This document shows positions 32,205 to 43,813 of a DNA stretch of 64,000 nt, one piece after another. This DNA comes from Mimachlamys varia (Eukaryota > Mollusca > Bivalvia > Pectinida > Pectinidae). The stretch covers positions 2,790,001 through 2,854,000 of the forward strand of contig OX392538.1 of the NCBI GenBank assembly GCA_947623455.1. Direction: 5' to 3'. How positions within the stretch are numbered: the stretch's first letter is position 1; every line of letters starts with the position of its first letter. The notes under the pieces are model-generated. The model saw only the letters and a program-made list of their open reading frames with translations, was not told the DNA's origin and ran no database searches. A program made the position numbers and the translations under genes.

Positions 32205-34575
32205 ACCGAAATCTGGGATGATATCACCTCCACAAAGTGAGAACTTTATAATCAATTTCAATCTGACAAGAAAGGATCCTTACAAAAAACGTCGATGTGT
32301 TCAACAGCTCTTAATGGCAACAAAGACACTTAAGATAGAAATTAACTAAATAAACATCATTGTGCCTCGTAGTGTTTCCTTCTCGTAATAAAATGAATAT
32401 TCATTCTCCTCCAATTATTCGCTTTCAGCCATCAAAGGAATATTTATGGCACAGGTCTTCTTCTGTTACCTTATAAATATTCATTAGCACATCTTATAAT
32501 TTTCTTTATGTATTCGAGTGGAATCAATCAAATATTAATGTCATATAATCAACCCATTTCCTTTCAATCAATTAAAATGTAATGAGTTAATGAGTTTAAC
32601 CAATCGATAAATGTGTGTTTAATAGGCAGTGGCCTCAGACCACGAGTCTCCTGCTAGTTTAGTTTAAAAGAAACGACGCGACAAAATTGGTACTTCATCA
32701 ATTACCACCAATGATTAGCTTCATTTTCTAATTTTAGCGATAAATAAATCAAACTTTAACTAGTTTTTATGACAGAAATAATCACAGATGATTAATTAGA
32801 TGTGTCCTTCAAATGAATGTTCCACAAAGCTACCTCATCAACATGTTTGAATGAATAAATTTTAACAATTATCACAAGTATAAGTAGAAATATGACGTCG
32901 CCCTGTCTGATCCATATGCCCAAAATCATCTTTTACAATTAGAGCTCTTTTGGACTTACGCCGTAGTTTACCGAAGCCTACAAATATTGCATGAATTTTT
33001 CACATTAAATATGAGCATGAAGTATCAAATAAATCGGCAAACTATTGTGTTATTGTATTATTGTTTTTAATATACATGTATACTAGTAGCATGAGAGACT
33101 GTTCCGATCGTGCCCATCCCCTTTCTGGACAGCGACAACCCTTCTGTGCCGTATCATTAATTCTATGATTTGCTGTGTTGTGACAAATATGAACAGTGTT
33201 CAGAATTTTGTTTATAAATATACTGTGTTAATGAAAGGTGTTTTGGCAGTCATCCATTCATTATCATTACAATGAATGTCAACCGTTTGTTTACGTTTGC
33301 GTCATCAAGTAAGCCTGGGTCTTATTTCCTTTTACGTTTTTTAAAGGTCTCTTTGATAACTGTTTCTTTGTTCTGATTTTGTTCCAAGTTACATAAACAG
33401 ATCATGGCTTTGTTGACGTTTCGGTGTTCTGTTTTTTATTAAGTGTGCCCTGCAGCTTCATCGCGCCGGTTCTCGCGTCACGAAACTAGCATTATTATTT
33501 GAAAAAGCTACACACGCAGCTTCCCGCTCCGCATGTACCTGAGTGAAAATCCCTCCTTTGTTTACATTTGTTTCTTGTTTCCTCGATCTGAGTTCGGATT
33601 AGCTTATGTACTTATATTTTTCATAAAGTTGAAATGAAGGCTTCGATTAAACTGTGCCTATTTTTGTTTCTATTTGAAAGCATCGGAAGAGATAAGGAAC
33701 AACATTTCTCACGATATGTAATAACTGAAAGGGTTGTAAAACGTTTGTTTATCGTAGTTAAAATCAGGAGAGATACATAAAGGCTGAATATCAGACTGAC
33801 GTTAAATACCGGGGTATATATGATATTATTCTAATTTATCACGCCATCACGTGCAGTATCTCCCGATCCGAAAAGTTGCAGATTTCTTGCGTGTTTAATT
33901 ATTTGACTAATGATTCTTGTCCATGTTGAGGGCTTTAAGAGGATATTCTTATTTCATATTCTAGATGAGATGGAAACGAGTTGTCGGTTTCAACAATATC
34001 ATCCAACGCCTCGCACTGGCATCATCGATCACGTGACACTAGACGTCAACAGTTGGGACAGACATGGGGCACGAGTATTATTGATATGTTATCTAAGATA
34101 ACTCTTAACAAAGTTTACCAATTACTGCTGTTGTACGTCTATAAATTCAACATTAGCCAGTCATATCGAGACTTCGTCTAATTGTCTGTAACAGTACCGA
34201 CTACACTTGCGTGAGACAGGACGCCATGCTGTAGGTTGAGGTGATATGTCCGCGAACTTTGGGAACGTGTTCGCCCACTGTTTCAATTATGCTGAAAGCA
34301 AATAGAATATTTTTGTGTGACAAACTTTTGTTTTTATGGAGGCGTAGTACGCCGTGCATATATGGTTTGTGTAAAAACGGATGAACGGAGTTTCAGACAC
34401 CTAGCGGTAATTACTTTAAATAAGGGAGACAATTTTAACAATATCAGAGTACAGTACTCAGGCCTATATCAAATATTGTACACAAAATAAGTCAAAGCAA
34501 CACGAGATTACTAGGTTCGACTTACACATATAAAAATGCATTAACAACTTTGGTCGCACATTTTCAACCGCCTAA
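32205..34575. other. No gene recognised
   Basis: About 2.4 kb of AT-rich DNA. Weak traces of the RT tail 3' end (GCTTTGTTGACGTTTCGGTG near 33,407) are the only repeat I can place. Confidence 0.45.
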
Positions 34576-34579
34576 ACGA

Positions 34580-35455
34580 ATAAGAGCACCGCGAGCGGAG
34601 GCATGATACGCCCGTCGTACCCTATCGGAAGTATAATGGTATGGAAACACAAAAAACAATTCTGACATTTTCTACATAATGCCCCAAATTGCATCAGATA
34701 CCAAGTTCCAAAGGGCCATAACTCTAGTAAATATTGTCGTATCAAACTGTCATTCAGGAAAACACAACTTCATTTTGCAACTGCAACTTTTCAATGTTGT
34801 TAAGTGAAAAGTTGAAATAACTCAGCAAAACCCTTAACATGTTAAATAGTATAGCTTATTGAAGTACCAAATCACATTTTAGAGGAATTGAAGAAAACTC
34901 ATACAAAAAGTCTACATAATGCCCCAAATTGCATCAGATACGAAGCTCCAAAGGCCATAACTCTTGTAAATGTTGTTGAATCAAACTGTCATTCAGGAAA
35001 ACATAACTTCATGTCGTGATGATTAAGCCTAGCAAGTGTGAAAGATAGCAATTGCACACTTTAGGAAAAGATTTCCTTACAATCCAAAATTTACAGAAAG
35101 GCATTTTCTACATATAAATGCCTATATTTTGAAATTGCAACTTGGCAAAGTTGCGAAAAAAGTTGAAATAACTCAACATAACCCGAAACAAAAGTTATGT
35201 ATTATAGCTTTTCGAAGTACCGTACCAAATTTTAGAGGATTTGAACATAACACAAAAAAGTTCTGACGTTTTCTATATAATGCCCGAAATTACGTCCCAA
35301 AGGGTCATAACTCTATTAGATATTGTCAAATCAAACTGCCATTCAGGAAACCACAACATCATGTCGTGGTGTTCAAGCCTAGTTTACGACGGACAGACGG
35401 ACGGACAACTTCATACTATATTACGTCCCGTCATTTTTTACGGGCGTATAAAAAA
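34580..35455 (+). mobile_element. Tandem-core element with hairpin end (HINE-like), 240 bp core
   Basis: 5' part: palindrome CCGCGAGCGG (34,589-34,598) then ATACGCCCGT (34,606-34,615). 3' part: ACGGACAGACGG-type tract, then TACGTCCCGT (35,422-35,431) pairing with ACGGGCGTA (35,440-35,448) as a hairpin with one bulged T, followed by TAAAAAA. The right arm ACGGGCGTAT is the exact inverse of ATACGCCCGT at the 5' end. Between are about 2.5 units of a 240 bp core (TCTACATAATGCCCC at 34,671 and 34,911; diverged copy at 35,272). This architecture fits Helentron-associated interspersed elements reported from bivalves; no helicase gene is present. Confidence 0.75.
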
Positions 35456-35524
35456 GGTAAGTGTCAAAAACGGATTGCGCACTATACGCAAGAACAATAG
35501 AACGACACCCGCTACTTTAACTAG

Positions 35525-35605
35525 GTCAGATCCAAGTAAACGTCATGATCTCAAAGTGAGAACTGAGGTATTATTCTCAATCACAACAAACACGCATACT
35601 TATAC
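35525..35605 (-). mobile_element. RT retroelement tail fragment
   Basis: Minus strand: TTGTGATTGAGAATAATACC, CAGTTCTCACTTTGAGATCA and GTTTACTTGGATC, part of the tail upstream of the conserved block. Confidence 0.6.
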
Positions 35606-35614
35606 CAAGTCACA

Positions 35615-35830
35615 TTATACTGACAACGGATGAACCAGCCATTCCACTCCCATTATGAGCTTCAAGCAGTGATAACAGAACCCAGGGGCGAACGCTCAAC
35701 TAAATGCCAAAAGTGAGGAAGTGTTAAGGGAGACATTAAACAGGATCCAAAATTTAGTCGCATCTTACGATCATGCAATCGGAGCCCCAGGTAAAATTCG
35801 TCCGCCCTACCTGCTGGGCAGCATGAACAC
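35615..35830 (+). repeat. Dispersed repeat family A fragment
   Basis: Carries ATTATACTGACAACGGATGA, then GAACCCAGG, CGAACGCTCAACTAAATGCC, AAAAGTGAGGAAGTGTTAAG and GGATCCAAAATTTAGTCGC. The same 3' part recurs at 56.2 and 60.05-60.2 kb. Confidence 0.65.
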
Positions 35831-35834
35831 TGAA

Positions 35835-37050
35835 GCCATGTAGTAAGATAGTAGTTGATCGTTCGAAAAAACGACCAATGTGCAAGTAGGGTTACCTTGG
35901 TTATCAAGAGGCCTAGTTCGTATTGTATATGAATAGTATATGACTTGTGTACATAATTGAAACTAGTTCGTGTAAAATGATGGATACTCAAATGAAACAA
36001 TAGTATTTCATATGCAGATGAACACGATTTAAAAAGATTGATTAGAAATGGTTATGATTAACTTAAAAATAATCCAGATGTGTACATGTGGTCTGTGCTT
36101 AAGTTATCCCCCTTCTGTTGGGTTTTAGTTTATTTTGAAGCATGTCTTCCCTAGACTTTATTCAGATCCTTGTCCGTGATTAAAATCTTCTTGATACGTT
36201 AATTGACAAAACTTAATTTCATTCAAACGAATGTTCACAATAAAGGCATCATAGGATATTTTCTTAATGTAACATTGATTGCCTGTTTCATAATAAACAT
36301 TTCTAACATTCTCACTCTTGTCACGCCAACGCCTAATGTTCAATACCAGTATAACTTGACGGTTGTATAGAAAGAGATATGTAGTTATTCCTTGCAAACA
36401 AGTGCTCAAACAATATAATCAACATAACTGTTAGACAAGAGATACTAGGAATACAAACCGATCTGTCTATTAGACAAGATATACGTGGAATACAATTTAG
36501 CGGGACGAGAATTAACATTACAAGTCTGCCTGACAAGAATTACTTCAAATACAAGTTTTACACCGATAGAAAATATTAGGATATCGTGTATTGGCCGAGT
36601 TGTATGAAATCTGTTATTTCACAAAACACACACTTCCGGCTTGCCTGTTACCGTAAGTGGGTCCGAGATATATGATGTCGCGACAGTCGGTTAATGTGGT
36701 CTACACAACATTGCGATATCCTCTAATTGGCGATATTTTTCAATCACGATGGTATCATAATAGAAAGACAATTTAGCGGTGAGCTAGTGTGTTTGTCTAT
36801 CCCGTATAGATTTTAGTCTACGACATACGGTCATTTATCTTGCTGTATCCTTGATTGCCTGTATGGAGGCTTCGAACCCGGCTAATGAATATAATTGACA
36901 ACGTGTCTTGTCTGGGACTGGCCCTGATTTCGTGGGGATATGGAGGAGGTCTGAATAGAACTTCAGGATACATAAAAAATATAAATGTTGCTTCATACCC
37001 TGCACATTGAGCGCTTTATTGGATACTTTGATGTAATCATGGAGAAGAAG
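35835..37050. other. No gene recognised
   Basis: AT-rich. Loosely repeated ATTAGACAAGA/ATAC motifs near 36,420-36,545 form no clear array. Confidence 0.4.
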
Positions 37051-37056
37051 TCGCTT

Positions 37057-37192
37057 ACTCGTCCGGAACACCTGGTCTCATTCTCTTCTTCTTTTACAAG
37101 AGTCTACATGTGGAACTGTCCTTTTGTATTTTGCCCCTAGTAAATATCGAGTTCAAATTATGATTTCGTTGACGCTTCCGTATTCTCTATTT
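37057..37192 (+). mobile_element. 3' tail of the RT retroelement
   Basis: GTCCGGAACACCTGGTCTCA, TTTTGCCCCTAGTAAATATC, GAGTTCAAATTATGATTTCG and CGCTTCCGTATTCTCT. 5'-truncated within the conserved block. Confidence 0.75.
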
Positions 37193-37206
37193 TATATATA
37201 TACATG

Positions 37207-37245
37207 CTGAAGAGCTCCCGCTGAAGGCGTGAAAGCGCTAATAAG
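37207..37245 (+). ncRNA. Hammerhead-like core, stem I not evident
   Basis: CTGAAGA (37,207-37,213), GCTCC...GGCGT forming an imperfect stem II (one mismatch and one G-U), GAAA (37,231-37,234), palindromic GCGC, then TA and ATAAGTTGCC. The spacing matches the other hammerheads here, but the bases before CTGAAGA (ATATACATG) do not pair with ATAAG, so stem I is missing or decayed. It sits 15 bp beyond a retroelement tail. Confidence 0.35.
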
Positions 37246-37439
37246 TTGCCTGTGTTATTTTTTGCAATTTACAAACATATATATGTAAAGTATTGACAAA
37301 TAAATATATTGGATATCCATCGATCGGTACCCATTAATTAGTATTAACTGAAGTACATTTTATGAAAAGATATAAATTTGTTTCTGTGTTTGAAAGAATT
37401 ATACATTTGCTGCCAAGTCCTTTTTATACTCCCGCAACA

Positions 37440-37515
37440 AAGTTAGTGGTGGTGGTGGGGGGTGGGTGGTGCTTACTGGAATCAGCTTGCCTGTCCGTCC
37501 GTCCGTCCGTAGACG
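37440..37515. repeat. Low-complexity GGT and GTCC tracts
   Basis: GGTGGTGGTGGGGGGTGGGT, then a GTCCGTCCGTCCGTCCGT tetranucleotide run near 37,495-37,512. Such tracts often mark the 3' part of tandem-core elements, but no hairpin terminus was found here. Confidence 0.6.
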
Positions 37516-37639
37516 CATTTCGTCGGGTATGCATTCGCTCAATTTGCAAAGGATGTTTTTAAAATTTCATGGAAATAGACAGTACAATATGAATGTGCCA
37601 CTGAAAATTTAAAAGGGAGATATGCTCTCTGAAATTATT

Positions 37640-37935
37640 TTGTATTTTCGACGTTTTTGAGTATGCTCATTAGTGTGTTTACTTGTTGTGATTGACAATG
37701 ATGACTCGGTTCTCATTTTGAGAACTTGATGTTTACTTGGGTGTGACAAAAATTTACATGGCGGGTGTCGTCGATGAAGCAGAAGACGCTTACTCTTCCG
37801 GAACACCTGTTCGTATTATCTTGTACTTTTGCAAGGGTCTCCATGTAAATCTTTCCTTTGTTCAAATTTTGCCCCTGGTTTAATCAATTTTGTGTTTGGA
37901 TTATGATTATGTTGACGCTTCGGTATTCTCTGATT
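37640..37935 (+). mobile_element. 3' tail of the RT retroelement
   Basis: A well preserved tail: GTGTTTACTTGTTGTGATTG, ATGGCGGGTGTCGTCGATGA, CTTACTCTTCCGGAACACCT, TTTTGCCCCTGGTTTAATC and CGCTTCGGTATTCTCTGATT. Its 5' end is truncated just after the FYGRH region. Confidence 0.85.
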
Positions 37936-37939
37936 TATT

Positions 37940-39345
37940 TAACCTTGCATAAATGGATAGCAAGTCATCTAAAATATGCAATTTATTAGAGGACTAACTC
38001 CATTTCTTTTTCCACAAAATACTGTTTCCAAATTGAAAGACATGCTTATTAAAGTCTTTAGAACTGAGGACTACCAAATACTTTGTTGTAACATTATACT
38101 TGTATTTTCTATTATATTTGTTACTTCAATGCATGTTTGGTAATAGCCATCAGCTTTCTAATGAAATTAAAAAATGCTAACGACTACGGTAAGCCAAACG
38201 CCGTAACAAATACATATACCATATATTTACATTTTCACTTCACTCCGCCTCAATGAAACTTGTAAACTCTGGTTGCTTCATTTCCCGATGAAACAAGTGG
38301 AGCTTGCGCTTTTTCGTTCCTGGCGAAGTAATACATTTGTTTACAATAGTGTATCATCCTAGACGAACTGTATGCAATAATGAGCGGGTTTACTACACGC
38401 GTAAAACAGCTGTTTTACATGCCAATGAGTTATGCCAATATCATATCACACACAGCTTTAATAATACTTGATATGACAACATTCTGACATTTCCGAAAGC
38501 ATTTATTCAATTGTGTTGGTCCTTAATTCCTCATTGATTCCCTCGATGATCGTGCGTTTAATGCATATGGGATCATCTGCCCGTCGGCAGATTTCGCATA
38601 TTTTTTCATGTCCAATACTAAAATAAAATGTTTGAGATTGGTCACAGAAATCCGTTCTCTTTTAAGAAGTTACATATCTTTTTTTCTATTATTCGACAAA
38701 TGTAACATGTTCACGAATCTGATAAGCTAGCTAGACTAGATCTACGTTAGGGCCTAACCTAGCTTGCTCATAGACGCCCGAGACTTTGTTACACTTACAG
38801 CGTAGTTTTTGGAACTAAACCACGGTGTCTAGAATACATTTATACTTCCGAGGAGTTTTGATTAGGGTGGCATATTTATCGGAAACTAATATTAACCTCC
38901 AAAAGTGTAACATACTATAAAAACCTTAGTTTACGTCCAAAGCAGATGTAACGAATTATCAGGCACCTGTGATCTTGTCAGTAACTGTACCGTGTGCTTA
39001 CCTTTAAAGCTAAATATGTAGTGTTCGGTTAATGTCAAATCACTAATCCAGTTGATTACATGTCACCAATACCATTCATCATACCTTCATCAATAAGCTA
39101 TACATGCCTAAATCCAATGACTGTTGTCTGTTATGAGACGTTTTTTTTATGCTTAGGCCTAACCGACAACTTTATTCGACTCGCTTCAACTGTGACCAAA
39201 TCACAACGTAGTTTATTTACTGCTGCGTTGCAAACTGCTCTAAAACACTCTAGTAATTCATTACATACAGGAAAGGTATGGTAAAGGTGTGACACCGGCA
39301 GCTTAAAGTACATGCGAATGGCGGGGAATTTAAAATAGTTAACGT
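37940..39345. other. No gene recognised
   Basis: AT-rich with no coding or RNA motifs noted. Confidence 0.45.
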
Positions 39346-39347
39346 AA

Positions 39348-39514
39348 ATATAAGGATTGAATTTCTATTGTGTTGTTTGCATCGGCTGATGAAGTCAAGT
39401 GAACCTCGTGCAAATGGTACATGAACTGCTTCGCAGTTCACTTCATTTGTGCGAAGTTCACTTGACTTCATCAGCCGATGCAAACACCAAAATAGACATT
39501 CAATCCTCAAATAT
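39348..39514. repeat. Foldback (long inverted repeat) element
   Basis: Arms of about 80 bp fold on GAACTGC-TTC-GCAGTTC (39,423-39,439). GCATCGGCTGATGAAGTCAA on the left pairs with TTGACTTCATCAGCCGATGC on the right without mismatch; the outer ends pair as AGGATTGAATTTCTATT against AATAGACATTCAATCCT. Confidence 0.85.
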
Positions 39515-39599
39515 AGTGATGTATGCCTGTAAATATCGTCAGTCATCCTTCCCAAATCGAAACTAGAACTGTCGCCAGGATTGCTAACTAACACCCCTG

Positions 39600-39945
39600 C
39601 AATCCGCATGGCAATAAAAACCCCTTAAAAGTATCAAGTTATCATGGCAACCAAAACAAAATAATGACAGTTTTCATGGCAACCAAACTTTGGAATTTAA
39701 ACAGCTGCATGCACATCTACACATTTTCCCTAACATATCTGTGAAGTTTTGTTAAAATCGGTCCACATGTACAGGAGGAAAAACCTGTTAATAGCGACCC
39801 GTTTCCATGGCAACCATTTTTAAAATTATAAATAAATGCATTCACATCTACACATGTTCCCTAACATACTTGTGACGTTTTATGAACATCGGTCTACAAG
39901 TCAAGGAGGAGTTGTGCAGACAAGATGTGACTATAGATGGTCGAT
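39600..39945. repeat. ~131 bp tandem-core repeat, two units
   Basis: CATGGCAACCA, ACATCTACACATNTTCCCTA, ACATANNTGTGANGTTTTNT and ATCGGTCNACANGT occur twice (ACATCTACACA at 39,713 and 39,844). A GAGGAGTTGTGCAGACAAG block and TGACTATAGATGG close the run. Similar in style to the other tandem-core elements, without a visible terminus. Confidence 0.65.
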
Positions 39946-40374
39946 CAGATAAAACTGTTTCCAGTATACCCCCTAACTTCATTGCGGGGTATAATCCTTC
40001 CTGGCATTGATCGTTTTACAAGTCACATGTTTGTTGAACATGTATCTGACGTGTCAGTATCCAGTGTAAGCGCCCATAGGAGCAAATCCTCGTCATTTTC
40101 AATAGTGGAAAGTAGAGAGTAGGTCGCCATTTGTGTTGAGTGATTTGCAACAGTTCTTGTGATTGGATGGAACTAACAAGTGTAGTTAGTTGATGTCATA
40201 CATGCTACATGTAAACGGTCATTTAATGTTATTACGAAAACAGTTATTGCATGTGTACGTGTGGCTAACACCTACCAGTGTGGTTGCGAATATTGTTGCG
40301 TTGATACTTTTTTCTAAATGATTTTCGTTTCATTAACCTCATAATGTAGACGACAGTGAAGTAAAAAAAATAAT

Positions 40375-40460
40375 CAAATATATAATAATAATATACAACA
40401 TTTATATAGCGCTCTATATAATTTGTAAAATTACTCTAAAGCGTTTACAACATGTATAAA
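40375..40460. repeat. AT-rich MITE-like fragment
   Basis: TAATAATAATATACAACATT, TATATAGCGCTCTATATAAT and TACTCTAAAGCGTTTACA resemble a widespread marine-invertebrate repeat containing TATATAGCGCTTT. Assignment is from memory of the pattern only. Confidence 0.35.
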
Positions 40461-40683
40461 GAAGTTATTATAATATAAGCTAATGTGATAATATAAAACA
40501 TTGCATATAAATACGAACTACATCTACTGTAGATAAACAAATGTCAGTATAATATACATGACGTCTAAGTTGTCCCTAATATGCAGACGCGAAAAGGTAC
40601 GTGAAACGCGAAAAGCACCACTATCTTCGCGAAAACGCAAAGATTAAAGTGTTTATAATGTAAAGCTTCTATTAGCTCACCAG

Positions 40684-40920
40684 ATGACTCGGTTCTTATT
40701 TTGAGGATTGATGCTAAATAGGATGTGACCATGATTTAAATGGCGGGTGTCGTCGATGATGCAGAAGACACTTACTTTTCCGGAACACCTGGTCTTTTTC
40801 TCTTGTGCTTTTATGAGAGTCTCCATGTAAAGCTTTCCTGTATTCCTCTTTTGCCTAGATAGTTTAATTGATTTTGAGTTCGGATTATGGTTATGTTGAC
40901 GCTTTGGTATTCTCTGATTT
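40684..40920 (+). mobile_element. 3' tail of the RT retroelement
   Basis: Shows GACTCGGTTCTTATTTTGAG, ATGGCGGGTGTCGTCGATGA, TTTTCCGGAACACCTGGTC and GGTATTCTCTGATTTTTT. A stop (TTTAAATGG) breaks the VTKIYMAG frame in this copy. Confidence 0.85.
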
Positions 40921-41369
40921 TTTTTTATTTATTGTTTAATAATAGCTTCCGTAGGTTGCGCCTGAGGGCCGTGGCCAAAAAACTGGCAATTAAGCTACAT
41001 GTATACTTATATAAACCAAACAATCTTCCTTTTGAATCAGGTACTTGTTCATAAATTACATAACTGTATAGCAATATACTGGCAGATCCATCACTGGATA
41101 AAAATGTGTACTTTATCTTACAAATTATTGTCATATTCTCCGGAAATCGAGTTGAACGATACAGGCCCTTTGGGTTTCTTGATTGAAATTGATCGATAGA
41201 ACCCCCCCCCCCCCTACCTTTTATTTCGAAAGACCTCAATACTTTTCATAACAAATTATATAATGACGGTGTCAAGAACATGCAATACATGGAAAGATCG
41301 AGTAAATTGTACCTTTTCCTCTCGGTTTACAGTTCATATCCAATAAATACTAGTAATCCTGCTGCCATG

Positions 41370-42085
41370 TTACATAATTTCACTTTCAGATATATCGACG
41401 ATGTATTGTTTATAAACAACAAGAAGTTTGCTGATCACGTCGATCTTATATATCCTTCTGAACTTGAAATAAAGGACACAACAGCCTCTTCTACGTCAGC
41501 TGCTAACCACGATCTCTATTTAAACTACATTGTACGACCAACATGAACAGCTTATAGCTAAGCTATTCGATAAACGTGATGATTTCAATTTTCCTATCAT
41601 AAACCTTCCATTTTTTGATATTACATCCCTGCTTCTCCAACTTGTCGCAGTCGCTTCGATATTCTAGGGTTTGATCTAAACATCGTGATTACGAAAAAAA
41701 TAACACAGGGATTCGATAAAGGCATTTTAATCAGAACTATGGGTAAGTGTTATCGTCGCCCTCTTTGTCTCATTGAAAAATATTCTGTATCTTTGTGTGA
41801 TATGAAGATTTTTGAACGTTTTTGAATGTGATCATTAACATGCTTATTTGTTGTGATTGACAATGACTCGGTTCTCATTTCGAGGACTTGATGTTTACTT
41901 GGATGTGACCAATATTGACATGGCAGGTGTTGTCGATGAAGCAGAAGACGCTTACTCTTCCGGAACACCTGGTATTATTATCTTGCGCTTTTACAAAGGT
42001 CTCCATGTAAGAATTCCCTTACCCATGGTTTAATCGATTGTTTTAGTTCGGATTACGATTTTGTTAACGCTTCGTTATTTTCTAA
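41370..42085 (+). pseudogene. Reverse transcriptase relic plus 3' tail
   Basis: An 88-codon frame includes FTFRYIDDVLFINNKK with an intact YIDD box, then FADHVDLIYPSELEIKDTT and AANHDLYLNY. Another frame gives LFDKRDDFNFPIINLPFF, then degraded sequence, QGFDKGILIRTMGK and LCLIEKYSVSLCDMK (the FYGRH region, here CYRRP). The tail follows from about 41,830 with GGCAGGTGTTGTCGATGAAG and CCGGAACACCTGG, ending near 42,085. It is the most complete catalytic relic, but has frameshifts and lacks the N-terminal half. Confidence 0.8.
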
Positions 42086-42399
42086 TTGTTGTGTTGACAT
42101 ATTTTTTTCCTTGTATTTTAGCCATGTCAAAGTGGCGCATAAGGCCTCCCAATGACCCATGTTTAGCAGTGCGTTAGACTGTTAGATAAAACACCATACT
42201 CTGTTTCATGTTCAAACGTTACGATATCAGTGCCAAAATATGTTTAGTGCATATTCTATTGTTTTATTATTTGTCGATAGAATGACGTTTACTCTTCCGG
42301 AATATCTGGTCGTAATATTTTACACAATGATAGTTTCTTCTCCTTGCTTGACGCCAAGTTTAACGGGAGTTTAAGTGCTGGTTCACTCGTTGTAAGTAA

Positions 42400-42520
42400 A
42401 ATGTGACTACTGCAAGAAAGTGTACACGATCCTACCGCAGCCTCCCAAATGCACAAGCATTCAACACGCACACCCGCATTGTATATGCCCGTGGGAGGCG
42501 GTCCTAGCTGATAATAGTAC
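42400..42520 (-). repeat. Dispersed repeat family A fragment
   Basis: On the minus strand: GCCTCCCACGGGCATATAC, GTGTGCGTGTTGAATGCTTG and TTGGGAGGCTGCGGTAGGAT, matching the GAGGCGGCGGTATGTTC part of the 56 kb copy. A stray RT-tail piece (ACTCTTCCGGAATATCTGGT) lies just before it, near 42,290. Confidence 0.6.
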
Positions 42521-42649
42521 GTACAAATAATCAAACCAAACCAAAGCATGACAAGTTTCCCTTGGTTCATATTTCACCCGTTGTTTAGTTCGAGTTCGGA
42601 TTATGGATTTTTTTTATTTATTTTTTCCCCGATTTTGGTACTAGTTCTC

Positions 42650-43810
42650 TGTGATACGTGACATGCGTTTACCTTCAGGGAAGACAGGTGACACAACACG
42701 TGTATAGCGCGTGATTAACGTGTCAGTCTGAAGTCGCTAATTGGTTTATTACCTGTTAAATTGATTTCACTGTCTTTGTTTTACACGAGCAAGCACTTGA
42801 CGAACGCTTCCAATTAAGAGCAAATCGTTACCTGAGACTGTTTGTTTATGACAACGCCGGTTTTATGAGTTTCCTGCTGTCCGTCCTCAGCACGCGTAAT
42901 TACGAGCACGTCAATGTCCTTATAGGAATCAATGCAAAACCAATTACGTTTCCTGTTGATACTGTCTGGTTCTTTATCAGGGTACAAAAAAAAAGAGAAG
43001 TACATCATCACAATCAAACACAAGGTATTCGCCTATCGTGTAAGTGAGCCACTAGTGACGACAAGGTACGTGTACTTCAGAAGTACTCGGTCACATTCAC
43101 TAGCATTTCTGCGACAATTAAAGTGCACATCAGAAAAAAAATCAAATCCCTTCCGGGCTGTTTTGTTTTTCATCATTTGTCATCAGTCAATATTTCAATT
43201 AGATACTGGGTAAGTATTAACGGTTTTGAAACCACACGCCCCTTTATCGTATGTCGAAATGCTTAGAGGTAAGTTAACTTACAGTTTATACATCTACCTT
43301 CCTCTTGCTAGCTCATCCTAGTTTAGGAATGTAAATGCAAAGCTATCACGTGATACTAAAAACGATGTGTACATTGTTTTCTGCTAAAAACAGTCCATCA
43401 TTATTGCCACATTCAAGTTCAGAGAACATACTGCACGACAATGTCTATCAAAACGATTTATATAATGGACTGAAAATAAGGATCTGCATTTCAATCAGAT
43501 TGAGCTAGAAAAAGAAGCTCAGATGAATATGACAGCTGAAATAGAACTGTCTCTAGGTGTAATAAACTCGGAATTTAAAGCCACGAAAAGCACTAGTCGT
43601 GTACTTTAATTTGTTGGAAAATATGAAGATAAATATTTTCCTCAGTTTTAGATGGTGGCCACCTTTTTGAATTTTGAATTGCCGCAATTTGTTCTCTTTG
43701 GTTAAAGGCGCCACTTTAAAGCTTACAGTCAAAATTTTGAAATCATAAAACAAATGTCCATCAAGATAGAAAAAAATCATTTAAACAATACACAAAATCT
43801 GGAGAGATTG
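42650..43810. other. No gene recognised
   Basis: AT-rich with short open frames on both strands; none has a recognisable motif. Confidence 0.4.
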
Positions 43811-43813
43811 AGA

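Noticed and set aside
41150..41180. ACAGGCCCTTTG as another end of the 5.4 kb transposon family
   Set aside because: Only 11 bp match, the TGGAA part is missing, and no partner end is nearby.
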